From assembly GCF_041260155.1 (NCBI RefSeq), contig NW_027248369.1:1019560-1083559 (forward strand): 64,000 nucleotides of DNA. Reading direction: 5' to 3'. A program made the translations under genes and the position numbers. This document shows, piece after piece, positions 48,196 to 60,592 of the stretch (position 1 is the stretch's first letter; each line of letters opens with the position of its first letter). Origin of the DNA: Ptychodera flava (taxonomy: Eukaryota > Hemichordata > Enteropneusta > Ptychoderidae). The notes beneath the pieces were generated by a model that did no database searches, was not told the DNA's origin, and worked only from the letters and a program-made list of their open reading frames with translations.

Positions 48196-50976
48196 CTATA
48201 AACGTTGTGAAATTCTGATGAACTCGTCCTCACCCTTCCTGACAATGCCTTGCAATCGCCGTGTGATGTTTTCATGGAGAACAGTATTTTGGACAAAATG
48301 GTCAATTAGGTTGTGACTTTGCATGAAGTACATCGGTAAATTTCCATTTTGCAGATATTGGAGTAGGTCATTCAGAAATGTGGTTAAATAATCACCAGTG
48401 TCTGTCCAGTATCCTGGATATTTATCCAGCATATGGAGAAACACTGTCTTTAAATAATAGGAATCTAATCTTGCCAATGGCGCATCTTTCTTACAAAATG
48501 CTTTTGCTATCTTTAGAACCTTCCTTTTCTCTTCACCAGCTCTATAAATTTTTGCCTTCTCTTGATCAGAGAAGGACACTCTCCATTTTCCGATGGCGCC
48601 CTCTGAAGTGTCATACTTGTTTGGCTTAGCAACATAGTACCTGAAACACAACAAGTGAATTTTACATTAGTGTTTAAAAAAGTTGGTTAAGAAGTCTCCA
48701 GCTGATGACTTATGCAGAGTTTTGCATTTACAAAGCACCCTAATATGTTTGCAACTAGCACAGATCAAAATGAGCTGAGGATCCCTAAGAAGCTGCTTAA
48801 TAATCTTGCAGGACAATTTTCATAACAACTACCAAATAAATTAGGGTTTGCATGGAAGGTACCAGTACTCAGACAGCCTGGAAACTCCCCGCCAATCTCA
48901 AACATGTTTTTTTGTTTCTGTATTCCAATTTAAGCTACCGGTATATGTTGTGAATGGCAGAAATTGTATGGAGCAATTTATAGAGCTGTATTAGATTCAC
49001 AATATGCTGTAAGTCTCTGACCATCATATCTTTTATTGCAACAGATCACCCAATTATTGATAATGAACTTGAACTTTAAACCCCGGGTTCCAGATTGCCT
49101 TGTCAACCTTGTATGCATTTAAATGTATTTAATTTGTCTCTCAGCTTAGAGGAAAAGCCAAAAATTAGGCAAATAATTTCATAACTGATTTAATTACCTC
49201 ATGATTAGCATTTGCAGTCAAAATGAGCGGTTGGAAATTTCTCCATTTGAAAACTTTCATAATACCATAATATTTCTGGTTTACCTGTCTCCGTCCTTGA
49301 CAGCTGGGACCAAATCAATCTTCAAGTACTGTTGACTGTAATCAGTGTCTCTGTACTTTGCCATGACTTTCATGGCTGGCCCATCTTGTCCAATCCACAC
49401 TTCCATGTCATCGAAACCAATAGAATTGACAGCTCTTTGCAGAACACTATGGAAACCATTCATAACTTTTTGTGAATGCAATATATAGCCATCTCCTCTC
49501 AGTTCAGAAAATGGAGAACTTTCTTCTGCTGAACATAAAAATCTATATGCTGTTTTATCCTCGCTGGAAGATGATCCAAAAAGGGTAAATAGAAGGAAAG
49601 TCCCCAACTTGACCTTTTGAGGTGATGGCTCATATCAAAGGGCAGCATAATATCAAATTCATCTGGTTTACAGACTTTGAGATCTTCATACGAACTTCCG
49701 GTATACTTCCAGTTCTGGTCCAAGGCCACTTTGTACCTTTCTCTCAGCAATGTTGTAAGTTTGGGTTTCAAAGTGCGCTCAATTTTCTCAACCACGGTCT
49801 TTGCTCTTTCCATACGGCTCTCGGAAATCTCTACATCATTGGCATAAAACTCATCCATGGCTGTATGCAACTATTAAAATTAGATAAAAGTGTACAAATA
49901 ATACAATAATATGAAAAATATAAATGCCTGCTAAATTGCTCTTTTGATAAAAAGAAAATGAGTTGTCCATGTAACATGAACAAACTCTTTATAAGAATAT
50001 TTAAATATGCTCACAGAAACTTCTCTCTTGTTTCAGTGTTGCAGCTGGGAATTTTAAATCAGGGGACACTGTATCCCATTACTGCTTACTTTGGGCGACA
50101 TTTTGCACATTTTGGGGACAACATGCGTCAGTTGTCTATACAATTTTGCATTATTTTGTAACAAATTAGTTGCACTGAATAAAATTCAAGCTAACAGGAA
50201 CGTGTCACTATGCTGGAATTTCAGGCATTTGTAGTAGTGTACCATATCTGCTATCAATTAGAGTTCAGACGGGCAAAAGTCAAGCAACTTATGATATCAA
50301 ATGCAGCGTTTTAATTACTTTGAATCATAGCTAGCTCTGAAAGCATGTACTAGTGAAATCCTCAAAATAATTATGCAAAACGAAGGTCATCGTCAGACAC
50401 ATATTGTACTTGTAGACTACACCCAACACAGTTGGTTCATGAGTGCACCGAGGTGACTCGCAGTACTCAAGAATGCGGGACAACATATTCCAATCACGAT
50501 TCCTCCAGCTCCCCCCCCCCCCCCCCCCCCCCCGCTTTATTTGCGAATGCAGCCTAGGCCTTCCGTCGTCGGATTTGTTGGGATTCCTGGAAGGATTTGT
50601 CTCAACTGGACATAAGAGGGGTCAGGGTGCTTCGTTACCTTTCGGACTTGAGAAACTTCAAATTGAGATAAATATGAACATTGTGTCGAACGGACAAATC
50701 TACAGAACAAGTTGTGTGTGAAATGTATGGGGTGAGAACACCGCCAAAATTATCTTGAAATCTTAAATGATGAGATAGGCCTAAGTTTAAATAAAGATTT
50801 CAAGATAATTTTGGCGGTGTTCTCACCCCATAGAAATGTGGGTATGGTAATTAGGCTAAGCCTACACTGATTGTCGAAACTGGAGTATGAGCAGCAGCCA
50901 CGGACTTATAGAGGCTGCAGCTACCTCATTATAAAATCATGACATGTGAGCTTACCTTTGATTTTGAAGCACCCAT
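48196..50976 (-). CDS. cGAS-like receptor (Mab-21-domain nucleotidyltransferase), 3 exons
   Basis: This enzyme family makes cyclic dinucleotides from nucleotides on sensing nucleic acid and signals through STING. Exon 1 (50976-50956) encodes MGASKSK with a GTAAGC donor. Exon 2 (49870-49285) begins LHTAMDEFYANDVEI and carries the active site: TGSSYEDLKVCKPDEFDIML aligns with the human cGAS GS motif and E-F-D pair, and YLKIDLVPAV supplies the third acidic residue. Exon 3 (48640-48196, phase-2 junction) has KWRVSFSDQEK, LDSYYLKTVFLHM and ends RISQRL. Total is about 350 aa, the size of the cGAS core. The vertebrate zinc ribbon is missing, as in invertebrate cGLRs. The frame slips by one base at the AAAA run (49618-49615 on the plus strand); one more A reads HHLKKVKLGTF. 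That is either an assembly error or a disabling change. The Gly-2 start suggests N-myristoylation and membrane anchoring. Confidence 0.85.
50490..50700 (+). repeat. Dispersed repeat (partner of 15.40-15.62 kb) with C-run
   Basis: Same repeat as at 15400. A run of about 23 C lies at 50511-50533. It sits in the first intron of the cGAS-like gene. Confidence 0.65.
50726..50832. mobile_element. 107-bp hairpin element in cGAS-like intron 1
   Basis: tatggggtgagaacaccgcc is the inverse of ggcggtgttctcaccccata, and the arms reach about 40 bp. GAAATG flanks both sides (50720-50725 and 50833-50838), a shorter duplication than at the other hairpins. Confidence 0.8.
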
Positions 50977-51150
50977 TTTCAGTTATCCTTGTTTAAATCC
51001 TACGCCAGATATTGTGGGCTGAATCCACTTTGTGTCCGGTCCCCGGGTGTCGGCAACAGCTGCTACAGCAGACTCTTTCGTTTTCGTTTCGTGGAAATTT
51101 GATGTCGGAATACAGTGCACATGCGCGTAATTTCATTTCGCGGAATTCCG
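50977..51150 (-). promoter_or_regulatory. Promoter region of the cGAS-like gene with NF-kB- and IRF-like motifs
   Basis: On the minus strand CGGAATTCCG (51150-51141) is followed by cgaaatgaaattacgcg and, at 51093-51074, CCACGAAACGAAAACGAAAG, a good ISRE-like series about 100 bp before the ATG. The same layout is at 43422-43592. The conserved upstream sequence supports a real promoter; the factor names are inference. Confidence 0.55.
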
Positions 51151-51504
51151 ACTCTGCCATGTCTCTGTCTGTAGTGAGGGGATGGTGGCAAAAACGGAGA
51201 CCTAGTATGGAAATCCGGTTGGGTGGTTCTCTGCCCGGCCAGCTGAACTGGCCTCACTTGAACTCACCACTGAACAGCGCAGCCAGCGGCACAACTAGGG
51301 CAGGCAAACAGTTTGTATCGATCCGAGCTCTCTATCTCTGGTCGATGGTCGATCTGTAAATGTGAGATGCGGCGCCCCCCCCCCCCCCCCGAAAAAAACC
51401 AAAACAAACAAACAAGAGTATAGGTGTATGTCAGGCAAAAAGGCGCAATTCCATGCAAAGTACCGCAGAGCGTACTGGAAAGATAACCCTGTTGTGCCTG
51501 GCCC
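51151..51504. other. No gene seen
   Basis: Upstream of the cGAS-like promoter. A C-run of about 15 bases lies near 51376-51390. No coding domain was recognised. Confidence 0.5.
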
Positions 51505-53351
51505 GTATTTAATGATTTTTTTTTTAAAGCTGTGCAGAATAGAAAGGAAGCTCAACCATTTTATCTTGATATTGTGACATATGCGAGATCACATCTCTGT
51601 TTGGCTATGTTTTTCTAAAAGGATTCTCACACAAATTCCTTTGTCGAAGATTCAAAATAACGACAACAGTAGAATAACATATTCTTTCATTTCTGCAAGT
51701 AAAAGGCGCAATGCCTATGTGGTGAGCATGTTTTCTCCGTTGGCTGCGCTGTGCTGAGGGCAACAAACTTTTCTTAACTAGTATACAAAGCAATATGCTG
51801 GAACATGCATACACTTTAATAGCTGTACTACTACTACTGTTATTAGGTGAGATTAAAAGTCCAAGAGAGAGGGGATGGGGACATCAAGTGTAGCCTGGAC
51901 AGTTCACACGATAAACTTTGCAATTTTCTGTTGATTGGAGGGGTCAAATTTTGTCAAACGTCTACAATTTTGGCCAGATACCTAGGTAAACATTATGTAT
52001 TTTCTTTTTAAGGTTATACATGCCAGAGTGAATAACGGGGATCTAAAGAAAACATTCTGTCAACAATGTCTTGGTCCAAAGTCGAAAAGCGTGGATTAAA
52101 ATCATTTTAAATATGTCTACGTATCTGACCTGAGGCAGTGCACCCCCCACCCCCCCCTACCCCCCGCATTAAAACTCTTTGGAGATACTGACATGATAAA
52201 ACATAAAAGACCCCTGGCGGTAAATGTTTGCCTGGACAAGGGGGATTTTTCGCTCTGCATTGATTGCAATGATTATGATTTGCTTTCACCTGAAAGTTCC
52301 ACTCCCAACCAGAATCAACAAAAGAACAATGAAATGCAGTCATGTTGATGATCTTACAATATCAGTAAGACTTATCGATGATTTTTGCTTTCATGATGTT
52401 GTTGTTGTTGTTGTTGAAAGTACATGTACAAGATCACGATACAGTGGGATCCTGTTAGAAAATTGTATCCCTATGAGGTAAGCCTCCATGTATAGAAAGC
52501 ATATTTGAAGATGTCATGATACAATTCAACAAGGTGATGCTGGGGAACTTGGACTGTAGCCTTCTGATTCCTATATTTGCAATGACAATGGTATTGTAAA
52601 CAATATATGAAGAACAACAAATCTATCTGAGTGTCGTTCAGTTTTGTTTACCACCGATGATGGCAAAGGCTGTTTCTGCGCTCAATGGACATGTCACAAT
52701 GGATGAGAGAACAGAAGCAGACTTTATTTGTAAGGCTGCCTAGGGCTGCATAGCTGGTACCAGTTTATGATTTTCTGTCACTCAGTCCGGGTACTGCTCT
52801 GGATGTTACTCTTGTGTTCTATGTCCATTGTCACCTCTGTTGGCGAGGAGGTTGGTAGGAATTTTGGGGTTTTGGTGAAGTTAGTCAAACTTTGGCAATG
52901 GTTTTTATAATACAGAGTACACAGTCAAGGAGCTAGTGGAGCAACGAAAATATAGAAAATGTTGGCTGAACAGCTTACAAGTATAATTTATGAACAAAGA
53001 GGAGGCCAACACACATTTAAACTGACCAATGTACTTTTTTAACACTCAAACACCATGCATGTTTTGGTCCACATCCATTGTTTACAATGGTGAGAGTGGA
53101 CCTGTTTACCGGGGACTAGGGTACAGGTTAAATTATAATCAATAACACGTCAGTCCAAATGTCATTTAAATGTGAAAAGTAAAATGTCACAATTTTTATT
53201 TAAAATAATGAGAAAACAATGACCACATATCTGACAATTTATGTCATTAAAAAATTCTGAAGAATTGTCAATTGGATTTGATATTCACTGACTGTGTATT
53301 ACAATTGCACAAGATGTGCCATTGTAATGCTAACAAACAAGACTTCGGTTG

Positions 53352-53599
53352 AAAATATATCTTACAATTACTTGAAGATTGCTCTCGCAAATGAAAAAGA
53401 AAAACACAAAATGTTCCAGTACTTCTCAAATGACACAGTGACATTGAGTGAACTCCTGAAGGAAAATGCTACAACACCATTAGGAAAGAAAGAACTAGCT
53501 CAGGTCGTAGAATTTTATTCTGTACTCAGGAATACCATGATGTCCCTCCCTGATGAATTTTATCTACCATCCACTATCGTTGACAACCATAATAAATAA
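53352..53599 (+). CDS. Probable last exon of an unrecognised gene
   Basis: The frame (open from 53294) reads YLKIALANEKEKHKMFQYF, SNDTVTLSELLKENATTPLG, KKELAQVVEFYSVLRN and PDEFYLPSTIVDNHNK, stopping at 53597-53599. An AATAAA overlaps the stop region and may be the poly(A) signal. Composition looks coding, and the duplicated copy at 21.2 kb has collected indels. I do not recognise the family. The exact acceptor and upstream exons were not found; the USF gene is on the other strand 3.7 kb away and points toward it. Confidence 0.45.
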
Positions 53600-54789
53600 G
53601 AATATCAGTCTCAACTTCCTTTTTCTGTTTAACACACATGGCTCCTTTCACCCTGCGTGAAACCAATATGGCTCCATTATTGAGGGTGGTATCAAAATTG
53701 GTGGTATCTGACTGTACTTGTTGTGTATGTGTGTGTTTGTCTGTCACAGTATACAATGTCATACAGGAACATATATGGTTTACACTTTATACACTACAAA
53801 TTTTACTGAATGAAGAAACTTTTAATGATTTTTTTTCATTATTTTTGTTTTGAATTTCAATAACAGTTTCTTGTTCTACTCCCGCCAGCATGTTGAGAAA
53901 CTCAATATTCATTTTGGTAACTCAGCCTGTACATGTGTGAACTACATTTTTATCATTTACAAATGAACTCTGGTCTGGACTGACATTCCGATTTAAACAC
54001 TACCAGTATATTTTATGTAGAGATGCTGGATTGGCTAGCTAGATAGTGAATGTTTGCATACATGCTTTGTGGAGTAAAACGAGAACTTGTAATTGAGACA
54101 AAAGTGAAAAAATCTTCAAAAGTTACAACGGCTGTCCCTAATTGCGGCCTATGATTACTCCACAGAATGATTTTCACTGTGCATGGGTACACAAAACATT
54201 TCATTTGATGAGGACAAATTTTCCACTCCCAGTAAGGAGTATCTATTGATGTATTTTGGTGAATTTCACGGTTTCATTTTTCCATTCAGTCATTACCACA
54301 GATTTAGATATAAAGCTGTTTAGATATCACTTGAGACTGAAATGGTCAATCCGTGATTTGATCACACAGGGCTGTTAGGCTAAGATTAGAAACTGCCATC
54401 TATAGTTTGATCAAGCATAGGGATGCAGGGAGCAATGCACAGCACATTATCAGACAATGCGAGAGAATCCACAGCCTGAATTTTGTGCAAAACCGCTCGA
54501 CATCCGTAAACAAATTTGAAATGCTCCTTACTGGCAGTCACGTAGCATTTATCAAAGGAACTGCCAAATTCTACATTATTACACATCAACAAAGTTTTTC
54601 AAGTTTCATTTCCTACATATTGCTTCAACTAAACAAGGGTCACAGGTTATTTTAAAATTACTGCCAGCTGACTTCATTTGATAAATTTATTAAAAAATTC
54701 CAAATGGGCTAACCTAATGTACATACAACACATTCTGTTATCATAAAATAAAGAGTTCACTTTTTCATGAACTTATACTACATCATTAA

Positions 54790-54920
54790 AGGTATACTGA
54801 TCAACCTGTTCCAATTTGGCCAATTTTAAAAACAGCGCCATCACATGGGCATTTTGAATGCCAAGGAAAGCCCCTTTTACCATATATGGGCATATTTAGA
54901 TTACAGGTGACTGTATACCT
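54790..54920. mobile_element. piggyBac-like MITE with TTAA sites (copy B)
   Basis: AGGTATACTGATCA and ctgtatacct ends are bounded by TTAA at 54786-54789 and 54921-54924. Orthologue of the element at 22640, 26 bp shorter inside. Confidence 0.7.
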
Positions 54921-57301
54921 TTAACACACTGAATAAGCTGTATGTGTGCCCTGGGTATTTCAGTGTAAGAGAGAGTAGAGGGCTTTTACTTTAAAGACAT
55001 CCAACATATAACAATAATTCTGACACTAACAAGTCAAAGATTATCAATGACAGTGGCAATGAGAAAGCTTAACCGTACAGTGCACTTCAATGCTCATTTT
55101 GTGAGTTGCTCAGCTGGGATTGGAAATCTGGTCAAGACACTGATGTTCTTGGATCCATACCAACAAGACCACAGCTGTCTCTACTGATGTTGAATCGCTA
55201 TATACAATAGAGGTGTTCACAAATCATGTTGATGTTAGAACTCTACTGAATATGGAAAAAAAAACAATTTATCCATAAACACAGATCACATTTTTGGAAA
55301 AAACGCATGCAAGAACACTTAAAACAACTGCATTGGCCACTGTCACTGCTTCAGTGAATACTGGAAAAGACATTGTAATGGCCCAGGCTCCACCAACAGC
55401 CACACATGCAACACTGACAACAATTTGTTAGGATTTCCAGAAGCAGAGTTCGATGTTGCAATCCTGCAGCTTTTATTTACAAAACCTGCCACAGTGAACA
55501 GTGCTTTTACAGGTAAGTAAAATCAGAGCTCTGAAGCCATGCCTTCATGGATCTGCGAGTTACTTCAGCCGACTGAAATATACACATATAACAGGATTGT
55601 AAGATGTATCTCGGTAAGTACAGCTCTTAGGGCACTACAGGGAACCCCAGGGGTCTCCCGGGTAAGAGCAATCTGTTTTTATGTTACTAACTATAGGAAG
55701 GAATATATTTCCACAACAAGATAAACAAATTATACATTTTTATGAAAATTTGTTGCCCTGTGATTTTCCAAGCTGTGGACAACATTGAACCCTATACATC
55801 ATGGGTTTGAATTCCCCTGCAATTTACATCCCATTTGTAGACTATTACAAGTAATGCAGAGTTTAAAAAAAATTGCTTTGGTCAAGCATTATCATTATCA
55901 GTATGTACATTCTTCTGGAAATTTCCCAAAACTTGAAGCATTCATTAAAAGAAGCACTCAGGACTGTTTTTTTGTAACAATTTTGTACATCTTATTTTGA
56001 TGCAATCAACTAATATTTGACCCTGAAATAATTGGCCAAATGTTAGAATTTGTTAAAGGAGTATGGTTTCAGTGCACAACCCTAAGACTCTGACATTCAT
56101 TTTTAACTACATTTTATTTTAAGTTGGTGTGATTGATGGCGTGTTTTATACTGAATGATACCATTCACTTGAAACAGCAAGACTGCACCATGCTGTAGAA
56201 AGTGTTTAGCCTAGATAGACAAAGTCCTGCTAGTCCAAAATAAACATTTGGTGGGCAATCATAATTTAAACTTCTCTGAAAACATTACTTTTTTATCTGT
56301 CTAGTGAAATTTGCACACATGTTGCCAAGTCAAATATTGACCATTAGCGGTACAATAACATATTTAACCCTTTATCTGCCAGACAGTATCTTTTCCCATC
56401 TGCCAAGTCAGTAAAAAGCGGTATTGAGCCTAATTCAGTCTTATCTTCACCTTCTTGGCTTCATACAATACAGCAGCTTTAGCCCTTGCAAATCATGTCT
56501 ACAGAATCTCTGTTTTCAGGGGCCTTTGATGTTCAATTTATTGTTAAAAAAGCATCATACGGGACCTGTTATGCTTCACTAGTTTTAACCAACTTGACTT
56601 GATGGTGACATGTGATTGGCAGGATGAGGGTCAAAAGAGGGTACTGAGGATAATGCTGTGTATTTGCATCGCATCACATAATAAAATTTAGGGCACCGAG
56701 GACAACACTTAACACAAAGTCTGGTTTGAAAAAAAATTCATTCCATTCTGAACATCAATGTATCAACCAGTTGATTCTGCTTTGAAAAACATCTGCATTA
56801 TCTCAACAGATCAAAGCAATCTACATACAAGGGAAAACAAACAAATCTGTGTAGCAATTGGTAAAATCAGTCAAGGATTAGCATATCTCTGGTACTGAAA
56901 CAATCACCTGTTAAATGCAAACTACAGAGAGAAAAGCTTCTCATGATTCTATCACTGTGATCTGTACAAAGTTTGTTCCCTTGTAAAAATTTGTGACGCA
57001 CTGGACGACATTGCTAGATACAGTTTGACATCAAAGATATCTTGAAGAAAATAAATTGATGAGAAGAAAAGATTTAAAATACTGCGTAAAATAAAATAAG
57101 ACATAACCAAAGTGTGAATACCTGGTACATTAGCGTGGCAAGCTACAAGTTTGGTCCAGTTTTACAGTCCAAAGCAATATCTATATACAGATAAACTATG
57201 ACCAGGATTGGCTGTCAGTATTAATGTCCACCTATCAGGAATCATCTTGAAAATATAACAGCCAATCACAATCAGTCTTTCATATTTTCAAGGGACATCA
57301 C

Positions 57302-60300
57302 TCAGCTGGTACTTGTTGAGACCACTGCTTCAATTCCGTGTTGCTGTAGCTGTGCTCGCAAAAGGGCGTTTTCCTGTTTGTATTCTTCTACTTGCTGTCG
57401 GAGCAGTTTCTGCTCCACCGACAACCTCTCCGTTTCTTTCAGACTCTCTGCCATTCTGGCGTTGGCCGTGCGTAATTCGTGGATGTAGTCGCACGTTTTC
57501 GCCAGGATTCCTCCCTTGCTCTGTGAAGATACAGAGGCCTGATAAATATGTGAGTGGTTCTAGCATTGTAAGGATAAAATGTCACAAATAAAGGAAGTAC
57601 ACCGTCCTCATACACATACTACTGTCAACAAATATTGCATATGTAACAAGAACTGAAAACATGAATGGTACTGGTAAAAAAAGGAATAAAATGTAATGGA
57701 AGATGATCTTCAACCCCTTTCACCATTGTGGTTTGGCCCAAACTTATTGTCATCAATATTTAGCATGGACCTAACTACAAGGAAAAGGGGTGAACAGGTT
57801 GAAGACTTACTGCTCTGAACAGACAAATATTTGTAAAAAAAACATGACCAAAGGATGATATGTCACAGGAATGACATTCAGAATACGAAAGACACATATG
57901 CAGTACCACTCTGTCTACTAGACATTTTGTGGTGCACTTTTCCAAAGGTTATGTTTATGTAAAAATCAAATATTTATTTTTGCCGTAAATAGTAGGCATA
58001 GGAGAAGCAGCCATTTGGATTTGTAATTTCATTCCCTAATATAAAAAACTTTGTACGGTAACCCCTAATGTTTTAAAGTTTTCTTGAGGAAAGTTTTATC
58101 AAAAGTTTTGAATCTTTCAGGCATTTACTACTATATTACTGGGTGGGGTTTTCTTCTAATGAAAAGTTAAATCTACCAAAATAACACATAAATTGTGTTG
58201 TCAAAGAGGAGATTTTGTTCAAAATCTCCTAAAATTCAATACAATACAATACAATACAATACAATTTTATTGGATGTTATTCTGTGAATGAATTCTTCCT
58301 TAAAACTCAAGTACATGTACCGGTAGCTTTTGATGTATTTTCCTAGAACATTTTCCTGTTTGTAACAAAGTTACTTGTTCCACTCAAAAATCATGTCAAA
58401 AAGTGTTGCATTCAGCTTGCCAATGCTCTCTGTAGCGTGTTACCATCATTGTCCAAACTGAGTTTTGATAAACGAATTTACGGCTTAACCTGCATTCAGT
58501 TAGCCACAAACATTGCAAAGTCACATACACTACATAATATTGATACGGCTAACACTTTCTTGTCTCCATCAACATAATTTGTCGTGAAGAAAATCGAAAG
58601 TGTACTTGTTTTCTGGAACAAAAATACTGGTAGTATATCAAATGTTACCCTGTTACTGTCTGTTCAACCTAGAAAATAGTAATATTGTGGTGACAAAAAA
58701 TCATCAAAAATTACGCTACTGCTACTGGCCTTTTAAACTTTACTGCTGGGTGAAATTGAAAAGATCATAATAAACTCACCTGTCCCTGTTTGGAATGATC
58801 CTGAGCACATTCTGGTACAATTTTTGAAAGTTTGACAATCCAGTTGTTAATTTTGTCTCTCCTTCGCCTCTCTACCTCATTGTGAGTAGCTCGCCTCCTT
58901 TCATCCCTGGCTGTCCTCGGTCCATCTATCTTACCTCTGGAATACAGCAAATAACAATGATTTGTTCAAAAATGCATTGATAATACTTTTAGAAGGGAAG
59001 TGTTTCAACATGCTTTGGGGAGTATAACAAGAAACTGTAGTTGACATACAAAACAAAAATATTTAAAAAATCCCTTAAGGTTACAAGCTACTGTTACTGT
59101 CCTGTAATATTGAGACAGCAAACAGAAGATACATCTATGCAAGTGCTCTATGCTGATATTGTTAATGTTATATACACGGTCCACATAATCTCAAAGCCAC
59201 TTAAAATTTAAGGACTTTTTTCATTGATGTAACAGGAGTTGTTAAGGTCCCAAATACCATTTTCAGTGTATCACTTTTTACAATACTGTACATCATTTTT
59301 ACATATCACTGTACGTACAGTTTTTACAAATCATGACAGATCAAAATGTGATTTCAAAACACAGTGGATTGGGATTTCAAAAACCAGTGAATGGCTTATC
59401 ATTTTCCTGGACTTTGTAGACTTTCCAGAAGGTTTTAAAATTCAAGGACTTTTCAAAGAGCTTGCAAAACTTGACACGTACTATAGTTTGATCAAGATAA
59501 GTGTATACACATGAATCAAAATGTCATGATTAAGTAAAACATTCACAACTCTATACTCTTTGGTTAAGGCTATGGATTGGAAGGGTGACTTCGTGGAATT
59601 GAAAATACTAGTATGCATGTGTATTCCAGGACACTGGGTGTGACTTAATTTATAAAAGTAAATTTCGCATTAAACGTTTTGTGATGTAGCAATGAAATTT
59701 TGGACACGGTGATATGATTGATTTACACAGTCATTTAAAGCCTCTATTGAGTTTCTACTTTACTGCATAAAACTATATTTTGTCACTCAAACCCTTGGCA
59801 TCCTTCTCAAATGAAACTATCTGGATGACACTGTAGGTGATGATGTCAATTTCCTCTATGATAAGGAAACGTTACTGGATGGAAATTTTAACTGTGTGAG
59901 TTATGCCATATTGTTGATTGAGTACAGGTGTCTTGTGGCGTCACTACTGTTATGGTCCAAATCAAGTGCAAATGTACAAGATTTATTGCGCCCAAGGACA
60001 CTAATGTTTAGAAAGTGTGATATTTTTTTCACACCAATTTTGAGGATTATGACAAAAGTTCAAAGGTGAAGAAATGACAATTCACACAGAGATCATAAAG
60101 GAACTGCGCAATGCAAACTACAACCCCAACCATGACTGAAGGTGCAGTGTAAGTTACCACTGTGAACTCAATGATGAAGTAACCCCCACGCCCCCACAAC
60201 TGACCAGGCATGCGTCTCAAACTTGCAAAGTGTTGTCACAGCTACTATATCAAGTCTTGTTACCTAATAACAAGTAATATTATCATCCACTATGGGAAAA

Positions 60301-60592
60301 GACAGGCAATCTCCTAACCCGAGTGTATTGTCGATAAAGTCAACTGCACAATATGATTGGTTAAAAACAAGGTTTTGTTGGAGAACGAATAGCACCTTCA
60401 GTTGTGGTTTGGCTTGCAGTTGGTGGGGGAGTAGCCATAGATGACTGAATCTTTGTGTCCAAAAAAAATAATGTGCGTGAAAACAATAGTCAGGTACTTA
60501 CGGACTAAATTGCTGTGTCCTTGGTGCAATGGATCTCTGTGCACCACTGGCGAGCACATCTTGTGGTGACATCATCACATAAAATTGACCAA
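57302..60592 (-). CDS. USF: USF-type bHLH-leucine-zipper transcription factor, C-terminal exons (copy B)
   Basis: Three exons join in frame. The exon at 60592-60502 encodes GQFYVMMSPQDVLASGAQRS then IAPRTQQFSP, the USF-specific region (USR) almost word for word. The exon at 58936-58780 encodes KIDGPRTARDERRRATHNEV, ERRRRDKINNWIVKLSKIV and QDHSKQGQ: basic region with H-E-R plus helix 1 and loop. The exon at 57520-57302 encodes SKGGILAKTCDYIHELRTA, helix 2 and the zipper, with stop TGA at 57304-57302. Splice sites are GT/AG with phases 2 and 0. USF binds CACGTG E-boxes as a dimer in the nucleus. Exons coding the N-terminal activation region must lie upstream (beyond 60592); I could not identify them. 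The coding sequence seen is intact, so this looks like the working copy. Confidence 0.92.
58233..58264. repeat. (CAATA)n microsatellite
   Basis: Six or so acaat units; copy A has only one at the matching place (26570). Confidence 0.9.
59173..60501. other. USF intron, nothing else recognised
   Basis: Lies between the USR exon and the bHLH exon of copy B. No exon, repeat or domain was identified. Confidence 0.5.

Larger units (their letters stand above)
51505..59172. repeat. Large duplication, copy B
   Basis: Collinear with 18815-29055 in the same orientation. It lacks the hairpins, the 679-bp insert, the GA run, the inverted-repeat element and the SINE of copy A, but has its own extra sequence at about 51785-52480 (including the 51.84 kb repeat) and a caata run at 58233-58264. 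The exons inside it are in better condition than in copy A. Confidence 0.9.
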
